A stretch of 25,340 nucleotides of DNA, from assembly GCA_016126025.1 (NCBI GenBank), contig JAEFDA010000029.1:1-25340 (forward strand). The letters are read 5' to 3'. Under the pieces are notes generated by a model that was given only the letters and a program-made list of their open reading frames with translations, was not told the DNA's origin and searched no databases. Shown here piece by piece: positions 14,746 through 22,480 of this stretch; within the stretch, counting starts at the first letter, position 1, and the number at the start of each line of letters is the position of its first letter. The DNA is from Nitrososphaerota archaeon. Its GTDB lineage: Archaea > Thermoproteota > Nitrososphaeria > Nitrososphaerales > Nitrosopumilaceae. The position numbers and the translations under genes were made by a program.

Positions 14746-17046
14746 TCAGTCCAGAAGGACTATGGGTCGGCGGGTCGACTCCAACACCTTCCGGGTGACG
14801 TGACCCAGCACCTCGTCGGTATTGCCAAGCCCCCGGCGCCCCATCGCGATCAGGTCGACGTTCAACTTGTCGGCCATCTCGGCTATCCGGGTGGGCGGAT
14901 CCCCCATCTTGACCATTCTCACCACGTCGCCGGCTTCCCGGGGTACCGCCACGCTCTGCAGCACGAGCCTCCCCTCCCTCTGCATCTGCGAGCTCAGGGC
15001 AGTGTCGGTATTATCCTCGTCGTCGTGGGGCCATTCCAGCACGTGCAGCAGGTATAGCCGGACGCCGGCAATGTCCCGCAGCAGGTGGTGCGTTCCGTTC
15101 ATGGCGCGCAGGGATCGTATTGAGCCGTCTATGGGCACCAGCACCTTGGTGGTCGGGGTGTCTGTGTCAGGATGTTGTTCTGACATATCCACAGACTTGG
15201 ACGAGCTGGCTCTGGACAGCAGCTCCCGAATGCTGTGGCGCGCCTCTATGAGCGGGAGGATCACGACTGTTCCGGCGGCTCCGGCAGCCCACACCACTGC
15301 AAGCCCCACCCAGACGGTGAACGCCTGTGACGTAAAGACGTATCCGCTCGCATACAGGGGAGCCGGCCAGGCCACCGGCAGTATGATGGCGGCGGCCATT
15401 CCCACCCTTTTACATACAGTGGATGCTCGGGCCAGCGTATGCTCGTCGGCATCACGATCCAGCGCAGATCTCACACGATCATCCACAATCATGATCTTTT
15501 GTTTTAAAACGCGAAAGTCAAAGCGGCCGCCTGATGCCATGCTGCCTCCAAGGCACACAGCCAGGCTTGTAGTTATTGACATGATATTACCAATCAGCAT
15601 GGGCAGTGTAGAGCCGGTGGAGGCGACAGTAATCTCGCCATACATGATGGCCGCGGCGGTCAGCCATCCGGAGACTCCCGCAGCAAGTCCAGCCAGGGCT
15701 CCGGATGTGGCGGCGCGCCTGCCTATGCGATCCCAGAGTATGGCCAGCGATATGGGCGCCACTGCCGAGCCTATGAGTATGCCCATCATCAGGTACACGT
15801 ACTGGAGCGACAGGCCCAGCTGGAACAGAGCCGACGCCATAACCCCCATACCCATTCCGAATATCAGGATGGCGTACCGCGAGACCCGTATCAGCTGCCG
15901 GCCGGTGGCCGACGGGTTCATGTACGTCCTGAATATGTCATAGGTGACCAGCGACGACACGCTGACCAGCTGCGAAGAACCGGCGGCGGTCACAGCCGTG
16001 AACACTATGGTGAGTATCAGTATGGCGCCCACCTCTCCCATCAGTACGGCAGCGGCGGTGGGCGCCACCAGTCCCAGGCCTACCTGATCCTCGGTGAGCT
16101 CCACCCCGGTTGCCACCGCCGCCAACCCCAGAGTGGTGGCTAGGGTGAACGGAATGGCAAACCACGCCAGGCCTCCTATTATGAAGCCGCTGCCCACCGA
16201 CCGGGGACGGGCCGCTATGGCCCTCTGCCAGTACGACTGGTCCACGAATACGGTCCCAAAGTTTCCCACGATGTTGATTATTCCGAATACCAGGGCCCCC
16301 GCCGAGGCCAGTGTCAGAAAGCTTCCCGCCACGTTCCCTTCCACCGGGTTCAGGACGGCGGCCGTGGTGAGCTTCTCGTACATGCCCTGCACGCCCCCGA
16401 TCTCGGGGCTGACAAAGTATATCGCCAAAACGAACGCCAGCACCACCGCAAAGATGAGCCCGGCGTTGATGTACTCGGCAAAGAAGGTGGCCTTGAGCCC
16501 GCCGAATACGGTGTATGCCACCACTCCCACCGGCAGCAGGAATGCGGCCAGCATAATGTCCACGCCGGTAAGCGAGTTGACCACCGCGGCCCCGCCCAAG
16601 ACCAGCATGGCGGTGACTATGGTATTGGTCAGCAGCGCAAAAAAGAGAAAGACCTTGTGGGAGTGCTGGCCGTACCGCACGTAGATCATCTCGGGGAACG
16701 TGTGGGTCATGGGCGCCTTGCGCTTCAGCTCTATGGCGATTATGGAGAAGAGTATGACCTGTATGCTGGCGCCGGCTGCATACCAAAATGAACCGGCCAT
16801 CCCAAACTCGAAGGTTACAGTGGAGGACTGGAGCAGGGTGGCAGCCCACGTCCAGGCCGAGACTATGGATGAGGCGATAAGGCCGGTCTTGATGGTGCGG
16901 CCCGCCGTATAGAACCACTCGGAGGTCTTGCGCGTCCCCAGCCACTTGGTCTCGGCCTTTACCATCAGGGTTACGACCGCGGCCATCGCCAGACCCACAC
17001 CGATCAGGACCAAGTATCCTATGCTCTCTGAGAGGGCAAAGCTCAT
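14746..17046 (-). CDS. DUR3-type urea/sodium symporter fused to a universal stress protein domain
   Basis: The 766-residue protein has two modules. Residues 1-~610 form a solute:sodium symporter (SSS) with about 15 membrane segments. The stretches YTAGRTIKTGLIASSIVSAW, WAATLLQSSTVTFEFGMAG and VAYTVFGGLKATFFAEYI match the DUR3 urea transporter branch. Residues ~633-766 form a cytoplasmic UspA-like domain. It begins TKVLVPIDGSIRSLRA and ends with GDPPTRIAEMADKLNVDLIA and a GRRG (736-739) to GH (748-749) nucleotide loop. DUR3 proteins import urea with a cation. The complete urease locus lies 2.6 kb away, supporting urea as substrate, though other small amines are possible. The Usp domain may sense ATP/AMP and gate transport (inference). 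The start ATG 17046 follows a TATA box by ~29 nt. Confidence 0.9.
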   Translation of the reverse strand: MSFALSESIGYLVLIGVGLAMAAVVTLMVKAETKWLGTRKTSEWFYTAGRTIKTGLIASSIVSAWTWAATLLQSSTVTFEFGMAGSFWYAAGASIQVILFSIIAIELKRKAPMTHTFPEMIYVRYGQHSHKVFLFFALLTNTIVTAMLVLGGAAVVNSLTGVDIMLAAFLLPVGVVAYTVFGGLKATFFAEYINAGLIFAVVLAFVLAIYFVSPEIGGVQGMYEKLTTAAVLNPVEGNVAGSFLTLASAGALVFGIINIVGNFGTVFVDQSYWQRAIAARPRSVGSGFIIGGLAWFAIPFTLATTLGLAAVATGVELTEDQVGLGLVAPTAAAVLMGEVGAILILTIVFTAVTAAGSSQLVSVSSLVTYDIFRTYMNPSATGRQLIRVSRYAILIFGMGMGVMASALFQLGLSLQYVYLMMGILIGSAVAPISLAILWDRIGRRAATSGALAGLAAGVSGWLTAAAIMYGEITVASTGSTLPMLIGNIMSITTSLAVCLGGSMASGGRFDFRVLKQKIMIVDDRVRSALDRDADEHTLARASTVCKRVGMAAAIILPVAWPAPLYASGYVFTSQAFTVWVGLAVVWAAGAAGTVVILPLIEARHSIRELLSRASSSKSVDMSEQHPDTDTPTTKVLVPIDGSIRSLRAMNGTHHLLRDIAGVRLYLLHVLEWPHDDEDNTDTALSSQMQREGRLVLQSVAVPREAGDVVRMVKMGDPPTRIAEMADKLNVDLIAMGRRGLGNTDEVLGHVTRKVLESTRRPIVLLD

Positions 17047-17070
17047 TGCAAACCATAATGTACTTTCTGG

Positions 17071-17080
17071 TAATTAAAAA
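17071..17080 (-). promoter_or_regulatory. TATA box of the urea transporter gene
   Basis: The minus strand reads TTTTTAATTA, centred ~29 nt before ATG 17046, predicting a leader of at most a few bases. Confidence 0.6.
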
Positions 17081-17532
17081 GTGCGTCTACTTTGGAGAAT
17101 TTATGCAAGCGCCGCTCCTAAATACGAATTTTCCATGGCGGGGCATGAACAAGCGGCCAGGATGGGGATAGCACTGGAAAATCCGGCGGCAAGGGAGTCC
17201 CCCGGCAGGGCTGCCCGGCATGTTTCTAGACTACGATACTGCCATGGAGTGGTTTGGGGGAAGTACATGGCCGGACGCTCGCGGGTGCCCCGGTTGTGGG
17301 CGAGCAGCTGGCCGTCGCTGCATGGGTGTATGCGCCGCTTTTGGCGGGTCGTAGTTTCATACAAAAGCGACATGCTTGAAGTGTTATGCAGATTTAGACA
17401 GCACTGTATTAACGAGCGGTTTGGAGCGTACGTTCGGCGGCCTGTGGGCTCTCATACTCCATGTCTGATCGCATGCCTGCGGGCAGCCTGGTGTACTCAT
17501 CACTATAATTTTCTAGATCCGCCATGAATCTG
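17081..17532. other. Intergenic region without a convincing gene
   Basis: About 450 nt lie between the divergent urea transporter and Lrp-like genes. A plus-strand frame from GTG 17081 to 17527 is open, but its translation is rich in Arg/Cys/Trp without any fold-like pattern and has no TATA box in front. A minus-strand frame at 17101-17373 is no better. I see no tRNA, repeat array or strong terminator. The last 70 nt become AT-rich towards the Lrp promoter. Confidence 0.45.
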
Positions 17533-17540
17533 TTATATAT
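17533..17540 (+). promoter_or_regulatory. TATA box of the Lrp-like gene
   Basis: TTATATAT is centred 26.5 nt before ATG 17563, so the mRNA should be leaderless. Confidence 0.7.
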
Positions 17541-17562
17541 GTGACCGTCGGATGATATCACG

Positions 17563-18102
17563 ATGACAGACGCAATCGACGGCCTCATACTCTCTGCCTT
17601 GAGTAGGAATGCCCGGCAGGAGACGTTTGAGATATGGGACTTTCTGCGGGGTGTCGGCCACAACATCCCCCAGGAGGAGATAGAATCCCGCATCAGGAGA
17701 TTGGAGGCGGAGGGCGTAATCAGCGGTTACACCATATCCATAGACGCCAGAAAGATTCCCGGCCGGGTGGTCCACATAGATATGATAAAGTTCCGCAGCT
17801 CCCAAGCTCTCCCCAAGAGGCTGGATGGCTTGAAAAAGTATCTCAACGCGGCACCCTTCGTGGCATACTCGGGGAAGACGCTGGGTGGTTATGACTGGAT
17901 ATCTGTCAAGTCGTTCCTTACCAAGGAGATGGCCTATGAGGAGAACGACGTATTCAGGAATCTCTTTGGAGACATACTGCACACGTACGAGGTGTACGAC
18001 TTTGTTCCGTATACGGATGCGTCCATGTATGCTCTGGCGTATACGGAGGTCGAATACAAGAAGTTTCTGGACGAATGGATGCCTCCCTTCCTGCGGACGT
18101 AG
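17563..18102 (+). CDS. Lrp/AsnC-like transcriptional regulator
   Basis: A 179-residue DNA-binding protein. Residues ~4-58 form an AsnC-type winged helix-turn-helix (IDGLILSALSRNARQ, then EEIESRIRRLEAEGVISGYT, ending in the wing ISID). Residues ~65-150 resemble an αβ ligand-binding/oligomerisation (RAM-like) domain: VVHIDMIKF, VAYSGKTLGGYDWISVKSF, and a helix before DILHTYEVYDFVP. The C-terminus (~155-179) extends beyond the usual ~150-residue Lrp. Family members sense amino acids or related metabolites. Its place between the urea transporter and the urease locus makes a nitrogen-related role possible, but no operator was identified. Start ATG 17563 has a TATA box at the ideal distance. Confidence 0.82.
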   Translation: MTDAIDGLILSALSRNARQETFEIWDFLRGVGHNIPQEEIESRIRRLEAEGVISGYTISIDARKIPGRVVHIDMIKFRSSQALPKRLDGLKKYLNAAPFVAYSGKTLGGYDWISVKSFLTKEMAYEENDVFRNLFGDILHTYEVYDFVPYTDASMYALAYTEVEYKKFLDEWMPPFLRT

Positions 18103-18347
18103 GTCTGACGAAGATAGCCCTGCATTCGCCGGTTCCGTGACAGTTTCTGATCAGGACTTCGCCCGCTGCGCGGTGCAAGTGGCTGCCTACCGGGCCGCCG
18201 AGGGCGAGCGCGCCCAAATGCGCACTGCTCCCCACACATCCCGACACATGCCGGTCGCGGCGCATGCGTCTGAGCGGCGGCCCGACATGACGATGCCCCG
18301 TGGGATGTATGCAGCCTATACTTGACAAAAAGTCGTTGGAAGCCTGT

Positions 18348-19211
18348 CTACACTCGGCGCTTTGGCCTGTTCTTCTCGAACCGTATGGCCTCGTCGATCA
18401 TGGAGTGTATGCGCCGGCGCATATCCATCAGAAATTCAATCATGGCCGCTCGCTCATAGGGATCCGTGCCGTGGGCGGCATCTACCAGATCGTCCATTCG
18501 GGACAGTGCGATCTTCAAGGTGAGTATTCCCTTCTTTGTTATCTGTGTCTCCCGGGACTTGGAGTCCTTCCGGCGACGGGCCACGGTCCCTTCGTCCATC
18601 TCGGCCTTGAGCTTTCGTATCTGCTTGACGGTGAGCTTGTTTCGAACTACGTCTTCGGCCATCTCCTCTGCGGATTCGGGCGCCCCCACCAGCTCCAAGG
18701 CCTGGCTTACGTTCATGTTCTTCGCCGTGACGTGGCTTTTGGCCGAATCGGGCAACCTTAGCAACTGCATCCGGTGCGAGACGTACTCTTCGCTCTTTCC
18801 TATGCGCCTGCTCAAGTCGGTAACGCCGCCCCAGCCGAATTCAGTAACGTATCTCTGGTATGCCTCTGCCTCCTCCAGGGGATCCATGGTCTTTCTCTGT
18901 AGGTTCTCGGAGATCTGTATCTCAAAAGCCTCCCGGTCCCCGAACTCGCATATGCGGCAGGATATGAAGCGTTGGTGCAGCGACCTGCATGCTGCAAAGC
19001 GGCGGTGACCGGCCACTATCTCGAACCCGTGCTCGAGCGGGCGGACCAATATGGGGTGGAGAAGCCCGTGTCGCTTTATGCTCTCTTTCAAATCTGCCAT
19101 CGCTGCGGTGTCCTCTCCGCCAGCGTACCTGACGGGGAACTTGGACGGGCTTATCATGCGCAGCTCTATGGGCTCCACCGTTAGGCTGTCGAAATCCATG
19201 GAGATAGGCAC
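18348..19211 (-). CDS. ParB/Spo0J-like chromosome partition protein
   Basis: The 287-residue soluble protein has the ParB N-terminal (CTPase) domain. Residues ~14-56 run through IELRMISPSKFPVR to LKESIKRHGLLHPILVRP. The phosphate-binding motif AGHRRFAACR is at ~67-76 and SENLQRKTMDPLEEAEAY at ~101-118. A helix-turn-helix follows (DLSRRIGKSEEYVSHRMQLL, ~132-151). The C-terminal third is charged and helical and probably dimerises. Bacterial ParB binds parS, spreads as a CTP-dependent clamp and works with ParA. No parA gene is adjacent here, so a partition role is unproven; such proteins also act as regulators. GTG 19211 fits a TATA box 25.5 nt upstream; ATG 19200 is the alternative. The gene converges with the Lrp-like gene across 245 nt with no visible feature. 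Confidence 0.87.
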   Translation of the reverse strand: MPISMDFDSLTVEPIELRMISPSKFPVRYAGGEDTAAMADLKESIKRHGLLHPILVRPLEHGFEIVAGHRRFAACRSLHQRFISCRICEFGDREAFEIQISENLQRKTMDPLEEAEAYQRYVTEFGWGGVTDLSRRIGKSEEYVSHRMQLLRLPDSAKSHVTAKNMNVSQALELVGAPESAEEMAEDVVRNKLTVKQIRKLKAEMDEGTVARRRKDSKSRETQITKKGILTLKIALSRMDDLVDAAHGTDPYERAAMIEFLMDMRRRIHSMIDEAIRFEKNRPKRRV

Positions 19212-19232
19212 ACTATGTAATTGGTGCCGTTG

Positions 19233-19240
19233 CTTTTATT
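19233..19240 (-). promoter_or_regulatory. TATA box of the ParB-like gene
   Basis: The minus strand reads AATAAAAG, centred 25.5 nt before GTG 19211. Confidence 0.55.
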
Positions 19241-19289
19241 ATTTTCGGTGGGTCAGAGTTATATGGTGCGCCGGATTTCATCGGTTATA

Positions 19290-19351
19290 TTGGGATCGCT
19301 AAAAATACATTCACATTTATAAATAATATATTACTATAATATTGATCCCAA
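19290..19351. repeat. 8-bp inverted repeat flanking an AT-rich core upstream of the ParB-like gene
   Basis: TTGGGATC (19290-19297) and GATCCCAA (19344-19351) flank 46 nt that are almost entirely A/T, including overlapping TATA-like runs. In a G+C-rich genome this island stands out. It may be a regulatory site, a ParB binding region or a replication-associated unwinding element; none of these is shown. Confidence 0.5.
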
Positions 19352-19678
19352 ACGATACTGCTTGCCATATCCCAACACCGACAGCCAAGGAGACTGTCCC
19401 AAACCGAAGCGGAAGGATTGCAGAGTATACCCATATGGCGGGAATCCCGGGGTGGTGTACCTCTACATCGCGCATCAAAAAACCGGACGCCGGGGCGGCA
19501 CATGGCCATCTTAAGGGGGCGGATGTGTCCGGCATGATCTTGGAGACGAGCATGATCTGCCGGGTCGGACCGGGCCACCTTGATCTTGAGGCCGCCTGCC
19601 GGAGGTCCTGTGGACGATCATATTTCGGATGTGCGGAGGGGCGGCGTGCCATTGGGCGGCACGCCGAGCCGTACAAAA
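19352..19678. other. Intergenic region between the AT-rich island and ureD
   Basis: No convincing gene is seen here. A plus-strand frame 19342-19728 and a minus-strand frame 19317-19676 are open, but neither shows family-like features, and the first runs antisense into ureD. The only clear structure is the perfect hairpin 19642-19666 just past the ureD stop. Confidence 0.4.
19642..19666 (-). terminator. Perfect hairpin after ureD, possible terminator of the ureEFGD operon
   Basis: CGGCGTGCC and GGCACGCCG form a 9-bp stem with a seven-base loop, 12 nt beyond the ureD stop codon. No T-tract follows on the minus strand, so termination is inferred from position alone; mRNA 3' end protection is an alternative. 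Confidence 0.4.
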
Positions 19679-20521
19679 TCAGCTTTTTCGATCGTCCGGA
19701 AGGGCGACTCCCAGCAACTCCTCCCTGACGATGCTGGCCACGTTGCGGGCCAGGCTCATGACGGAGCGGGCATCGCCTCCCAGCAGCCTCACCAGAACGC
19801 CCGCGTTTCCCCGCATCGTGCTGGCGCCGCCGGGCACCGTGGGGTGGTTCGAGACCAATGGGTTTACCGCGCCGTACAGTCTTGCGGTGCGGGACTTGGG
19901 GGCAAGAATATACACGGTTCCCGCCACGGTGTGGCCGCCCATTGCTCCGTACCCTGTTACGCCGCGCCTCTTCGGCTCCAAGACGGCGGCGTCGCAGAAT
20001 ATGACGTCTCCGGCATCGTCGCGTGCCACGGTCTCGGTGCGGAACGAATCGAACTGGAACGACTCTCCCATGGCGCGCCGCCCGGACGCTACCACGTCCG
20101 TGTACACCAGGGCGGCGGTCCGGCTTGCGGTTATCCGGGTGGTCTGGGAGTAATTGGAGTTGCCGTACGGTATGGTCTGATCTGGCATGAACTCTAGGTA
20201 TGACCCATCATGCAGGGTTATCTCCGTGGCCTGGGTGGCCGCCTCTGATCTGGTCCCGTATATGCGGGTGGCCCCCTGGGTGGTGATGTGGGCCGCGGCG
20301 TTCTCCCCCAGGGTTATGTCTATGCGGTGCGAATCGCCGCCCAGCGTGCCGCCCGACGTGCTCATCATGTACAGGTATGCCATGTTCGGGAGGCTCTCGT
20401 CGTAGTGCATGACCCGCTGCACGTGGAAGGGTGCCCGGACAGAGTGCCCGGCCAAGACTGTCTTGGTGCGGTCTTCCAAGACCAGCCGGAGGTATCCTCT
20501 CCTGCCGGTTTGGTCTGTCAT
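19679..20521 (-). CDS. ureD: Urease accessory protein UreD (UreH)
   Basis: UreD is the scaffold that docks on apo-urease and passes nickel from UreFG to the active site. The 280-residue protein shows the typical mostly-beta pattern: LRLVLEDRTKTVL near the start, YMMSTSGGTLGGDSHRIDIT (~51-70; canonical hGGhhxGD), AHITTQGATRIYGT (~87-100), YLEFMPDQTIPYGNSNY (~113-129; canonical ExhPxxxIPFxxS), and GRRAMGE with FQFDSFR. These agree with UreD rather than with any other family. It is the last gene of the ureE-ureF-ureG-ureD operon. Its ATG overlaps the ureG stop by 4 nt (ATGA), which indicates coupling. The length is normal. Confidence 0.93.
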   Translation of the reverse strand: MTDQTGRRGYLRLVLEDRTKTVLAGHSVRAPFHVQRVMHYDESLPNMAYLYMMSTSGGTLGGDSHRIDITLGENAAAHITTQGATRIYGTRSEAATQATEITLHDGSYLEFMPDQTIPYGNSNYSQTTRITASRTAALVYTDVVASGRRAMGESFQFDSFRTETVARDDAGDVIFCDAAVLEPKRRGVTGYGAMGGHTVAGTVYILAPKSRTARLYGAVNPLVSNHPTVPGGASTMRGNAGVLVRLLGGDARSVMSLARNVASIVREELLGVALPDDRKS

Positions 20522-21162
20522 GGGCCGCCGGCCCCGGGCGGCGCGTCGAACAGCAGATCCCGTATTATGTGCCGGGCCACCTCGTCCACTCCCGCGTTGC
20601 TCCGGCAGTCCGTAAAGAGGAACGGCTTTTCTCCCCGGGAACGAACCGCGTCGCGTCTCATGACGTCCAGGTCTGCGCCCACGTGCTCGGCCAGGTCAAC
20701 CTTGTTTATTACGAGCAGGTCGCAGCTCTGTATTCCCAGGCCGCCTTTGCGCGGGTACTTGTCGCCGCCTGCCACGTCTATCATATACATGAAGTAGTCG
20801 GCCAGGACCGGGCTGAATGTGGTGGTGATGTTGTCGCCGCCGCTCTCTATTATTATGATGTCCAGCTCGGGATGATCCCGCACCATCTGTTCTATTGCGG
20901 CCAGGTTCATGGAGGGATCCTCCCGGACGGCCGTATGGGGGCAGCCCCCGGTGGCCAGCCCCACCACCAAGTCACCGGGAACGGTGCAGTCGGCCGACAG
21001 CGTGGCCCGGATGCGGTCTGCATCCTCCTTTGATATGACGTCGTTGGATATTACGCCGGCCGCGTAGCCCCTCCGGACCAGTTCCGGAACCAGTCTCTCT
21101 ATGAGCATGCTCTTGCCGGATCCCACCGGCCCTCCTATGCCCACTCTGGGAACTCGCCGCAC
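20518..21162 (-). CDS. ureG: Urease accessory GTPase UreG
   Basis: This SIMIBI-class GTPase couples GTP hydrolysis to nickel delivery into urease. The 214-residue protein shows the P-loop GPVGSGKS (11-18), the metal-binding CPH motif (74-76) in GLATGGCPHTAVREDPS, the switch region IIIIESGGDN (~102-111) and the guanine-specificity motif NKVD (153-156). All diagnostic residues are present. The start GTG 21162 lies 19 nt downstream of the ureF stop and gives the standard UreG N-terminus. The C-terminal tail (FDAPPGAGGP) is a little longer than usual. It is soluble and acts with UreE, UreF and UreD. Confidence 0.96.
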   Translation of the reverse strand: MRRVPRVGIGGPVGSGKSMLIERLVPELVRRGYAAGVISNDVISKEDADRIRATLSADCTVPGDLVVGLATGGCPHTAVREDPSMNLAAIEQMVRDHPELDIIIIESGGDNITTTFSPVLADYFMYMIDVAGGDKYPRKGGLGIQSCDLLVINKVDLAEHVGADLDVMRRDAVRSRGEKPFLFTDCRSNAGVDEVARHIIRDLLFDAPPGAGGP

Positions 21163-21181
21163 CGGCTGCTGATCCGCCCCG

Positions 21182-21862
21182 TCATGTAATAAACATCTTG
21201 GAGTCCTGGTTCTCGTGGGCCATCTGGAGTATCTCGGCCTGCGGGCAGAACTGCCATACGGTGTCCGAATCGCACCCGACCCGGGCGGCCCGCTCCATGT
21301 CGGACTTGAGGCTGTGTATTATGCCCTGCGCCTCCATGTGCTGTATTATGCCCAGCCGCAGGGCGGCGCCCACGCACCCGGCAACGAAGCCGTACGACAC
21401 TGCCATGGCGGTCCCGCGTGCGGATATGCCCATGGCCCGGCAGCACACGCCAAAGGAGACCGGATACGCCCCGGACATCCCACCGTTACGTATCTCTTCT
21501 GCGCACGCCGCCACCGCGTCGTCGTGCAGAATCTCCGTGATACATTTGAGCATCTGGGTACCGGATCGCACGGATGCCTCCCGAGTCTCCCGCACCGACT
21601 TGGAGGCCAGGTATAGGGCATCCAGATCCCGTATTCTCCCGACGTTCCCCTCTCCGGCGTAGCGGTGGGCCAGGGCGGCGGCGGCGCAGTCCGACGGCCC
21701 CGTCTGGTGTGCCAGGTAAGAGCGCAGCAGGGCTTCCAGATCCGCGGCCGTGGATATGTCGCCGGCCCGGTGCATGGCCTCTATTCCGTTGGACATGGCG
21801 AACGTGCCCGCGGGAAAGAGAGAGTCGGACATCTGCATGATGCCCAGCAGCTCGTCATCCAT
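21182..21862 (-). CDS. ureF: Urease accessory protein UreF
   Basis: An all-helical protein that bridges UreD and UreG in the nickel-insertion complex. The 226-residue product begins MDDELLGIMQMSDSLFPAGT, with the family's D-S-x-F-P-x-G motif, and continues with FAMSNGIEAM (canonical hSxGhE). Later stretches YPVSFGVCCRAMGI and FVAGCVGAALRLGIIQHMEA match the conserved core and Q-containing helix. ATG 21862 is chosen over upstream in-frame starts because it gives the standard N-terminus. It overlaps the end of ureE by 8 nt (the ureE TGA lies inside). The C-terminus ends in an acidic, Gln-rich helix. Confidence 0.93.
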   Translation of the reverse strand: MDDELLGIMQMSDSLFPAGTFAMSNGIEAMHRAGDISTAADLEALLRSYLAHQTGPSDCAAAALAHRYAGEGNVGRIRDLDALYLASKSVRETREASVRSGTQMLKCITEILHDDAVAACAEEIRNGGMSGAYPVSFGVCCRAMGISARGTAMAVSYGFVAGCVGAALRLGIIQHMEAQGIIHSLKSDMERAARVGCDSDTVWQFCPQAEILQMAHENQDSKMFIT

Positions 21863-22325
21863 GGCCGGCCACGTCGGCTGCCTCGTGGGGCTCGAAGACG
21901 GCCTCCCGTACGATGATCTCAAAGCGGCCCGTCCCTACCCTGTCCAGCATGCGGGCGAACGTCTCCCTCTCGGAGGCGTCCTGCACGGGGAAGATGATCT
22001 CGTCCCGGCCAACCGAGATGGGCCTGTGCATGTTGCCTATTGCGTGGGCCGCCAGCATCCACATATCCGCCGGGACCGGCCCGCCTGCCGGACTTATGAC
22101 TCCCACAGTCTCGGGCATCTGGCGGATCATTACGGTCCTGCCCTCGCCCCGGACCAGGTCGCCGTCGTGGAGTGTGGTGCCGGCCGGCAGGTCCAGGCCC
22201 ACGTCGGTCCCGCGGTCGGTCGTCCTGCGGAGGCGGCTTTTCTGCATCTCGCCCCTCTCCATGCGGATGTGCTCTGCGTCTAGGTTTGGTTGCCCTTTGC
22301 CCGCCACCTCGGTGATCCTGATCAA
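21855..22325 (-). CDS. ureE: Urease accessory nickel metallochaperone UreE
   Basis: UreE binds nickel and hands it to UreG. The 156-residue protein has the two expected parts: a beta-rich peptide-binding domain (residues 1-~75, including TDRGTDVGLDLPAGTTLHDG and LVRGEGRTVMI) and a ferredoxin-like metal domain (~80-146) with the conserved nickel-binding His in IGNMHRP (H100). The C-terminal tail is short and carries only two His (H147, H155), unlike the His-rich tails of Klebsiella-type proteins. The start TTG 22325 is chosen because a TATA box is centred 27.5 nt upstream and the product has the usual length. The frame stays open to 22736, but the extra part is antisense to ureA. It is the first gene of the accessory operon, divergent from ureABC. 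Confidence 0.9.
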   Translation of the reverse strand: MIRITEVAGKGQPNLDAEHIRMERGEMQKSRLRRTTDRGTDVGLDLPAGTTLHDGDLVRGEGRTVMIRQMPETVGVISPAGGPVPADMWMLAAHAIGNMHRPISVGRDEIIFPVQDASERETFARMLDRVGTGRFEIIVREAVFEPHEAADVAGHG

Positions 22326-22348
22326 CGACCGTACGATCCCGCCGCTCC

Positions 22349-22356
22349 ATATAAAA
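22349..22356 (-). promoter_or_regulatory. TATA box of the ureEFGD operon
   Basis: The minus strand reads TTTTATAT, centred 27.5 nt before TTG 22325. It lies within the 177-nt spacer shared with ureABC. Confidence 0.65.
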
Positions 22357-22473
22357 TGCGATACGTGTTGCGCGAAGGGCTTCAGAGCCCGGCGGCTGAG
22401 GCGCATGTCCGCTTGGCACGGGAGCCGGGGCGGCCACGGTCCTGTTACAAAAACCCGGCAGATGCGTTGACGG

Positions 22474-22480
22474 TTAAATA
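22474..22480 (+). promoter_or_regulatory. TATA box of the ureABC operon
   Basis: TTAAATA is centred 26 nt before GTG 22503, giving a leaderless start. It is ~120 nt from the opposing ureE TATA box, leaving room for a shared regulator. Confidence 0.65.

Noticed and set aside
17202..17218. CCGGCAG-GG-CTGCCCGG inverted repeat
   Set aside because: The loop is only two bases and one arm has an extra base, so a stable hairpin is unlikely.
17081..17527. Plus-strand frame of 148 residues between the urea transporter and the Lrp-like gene
   Set aside because: No fold-like pattern, no promoter at a usable distance, unusual Cys/Trp/Arg content.
19317..19728. Open frames on both strands between the ParB-like gene and ureD
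   Set aside because: No recognisable motifs; the plus-strand frame runs antisense into ureD and both start in the AT-rich island.
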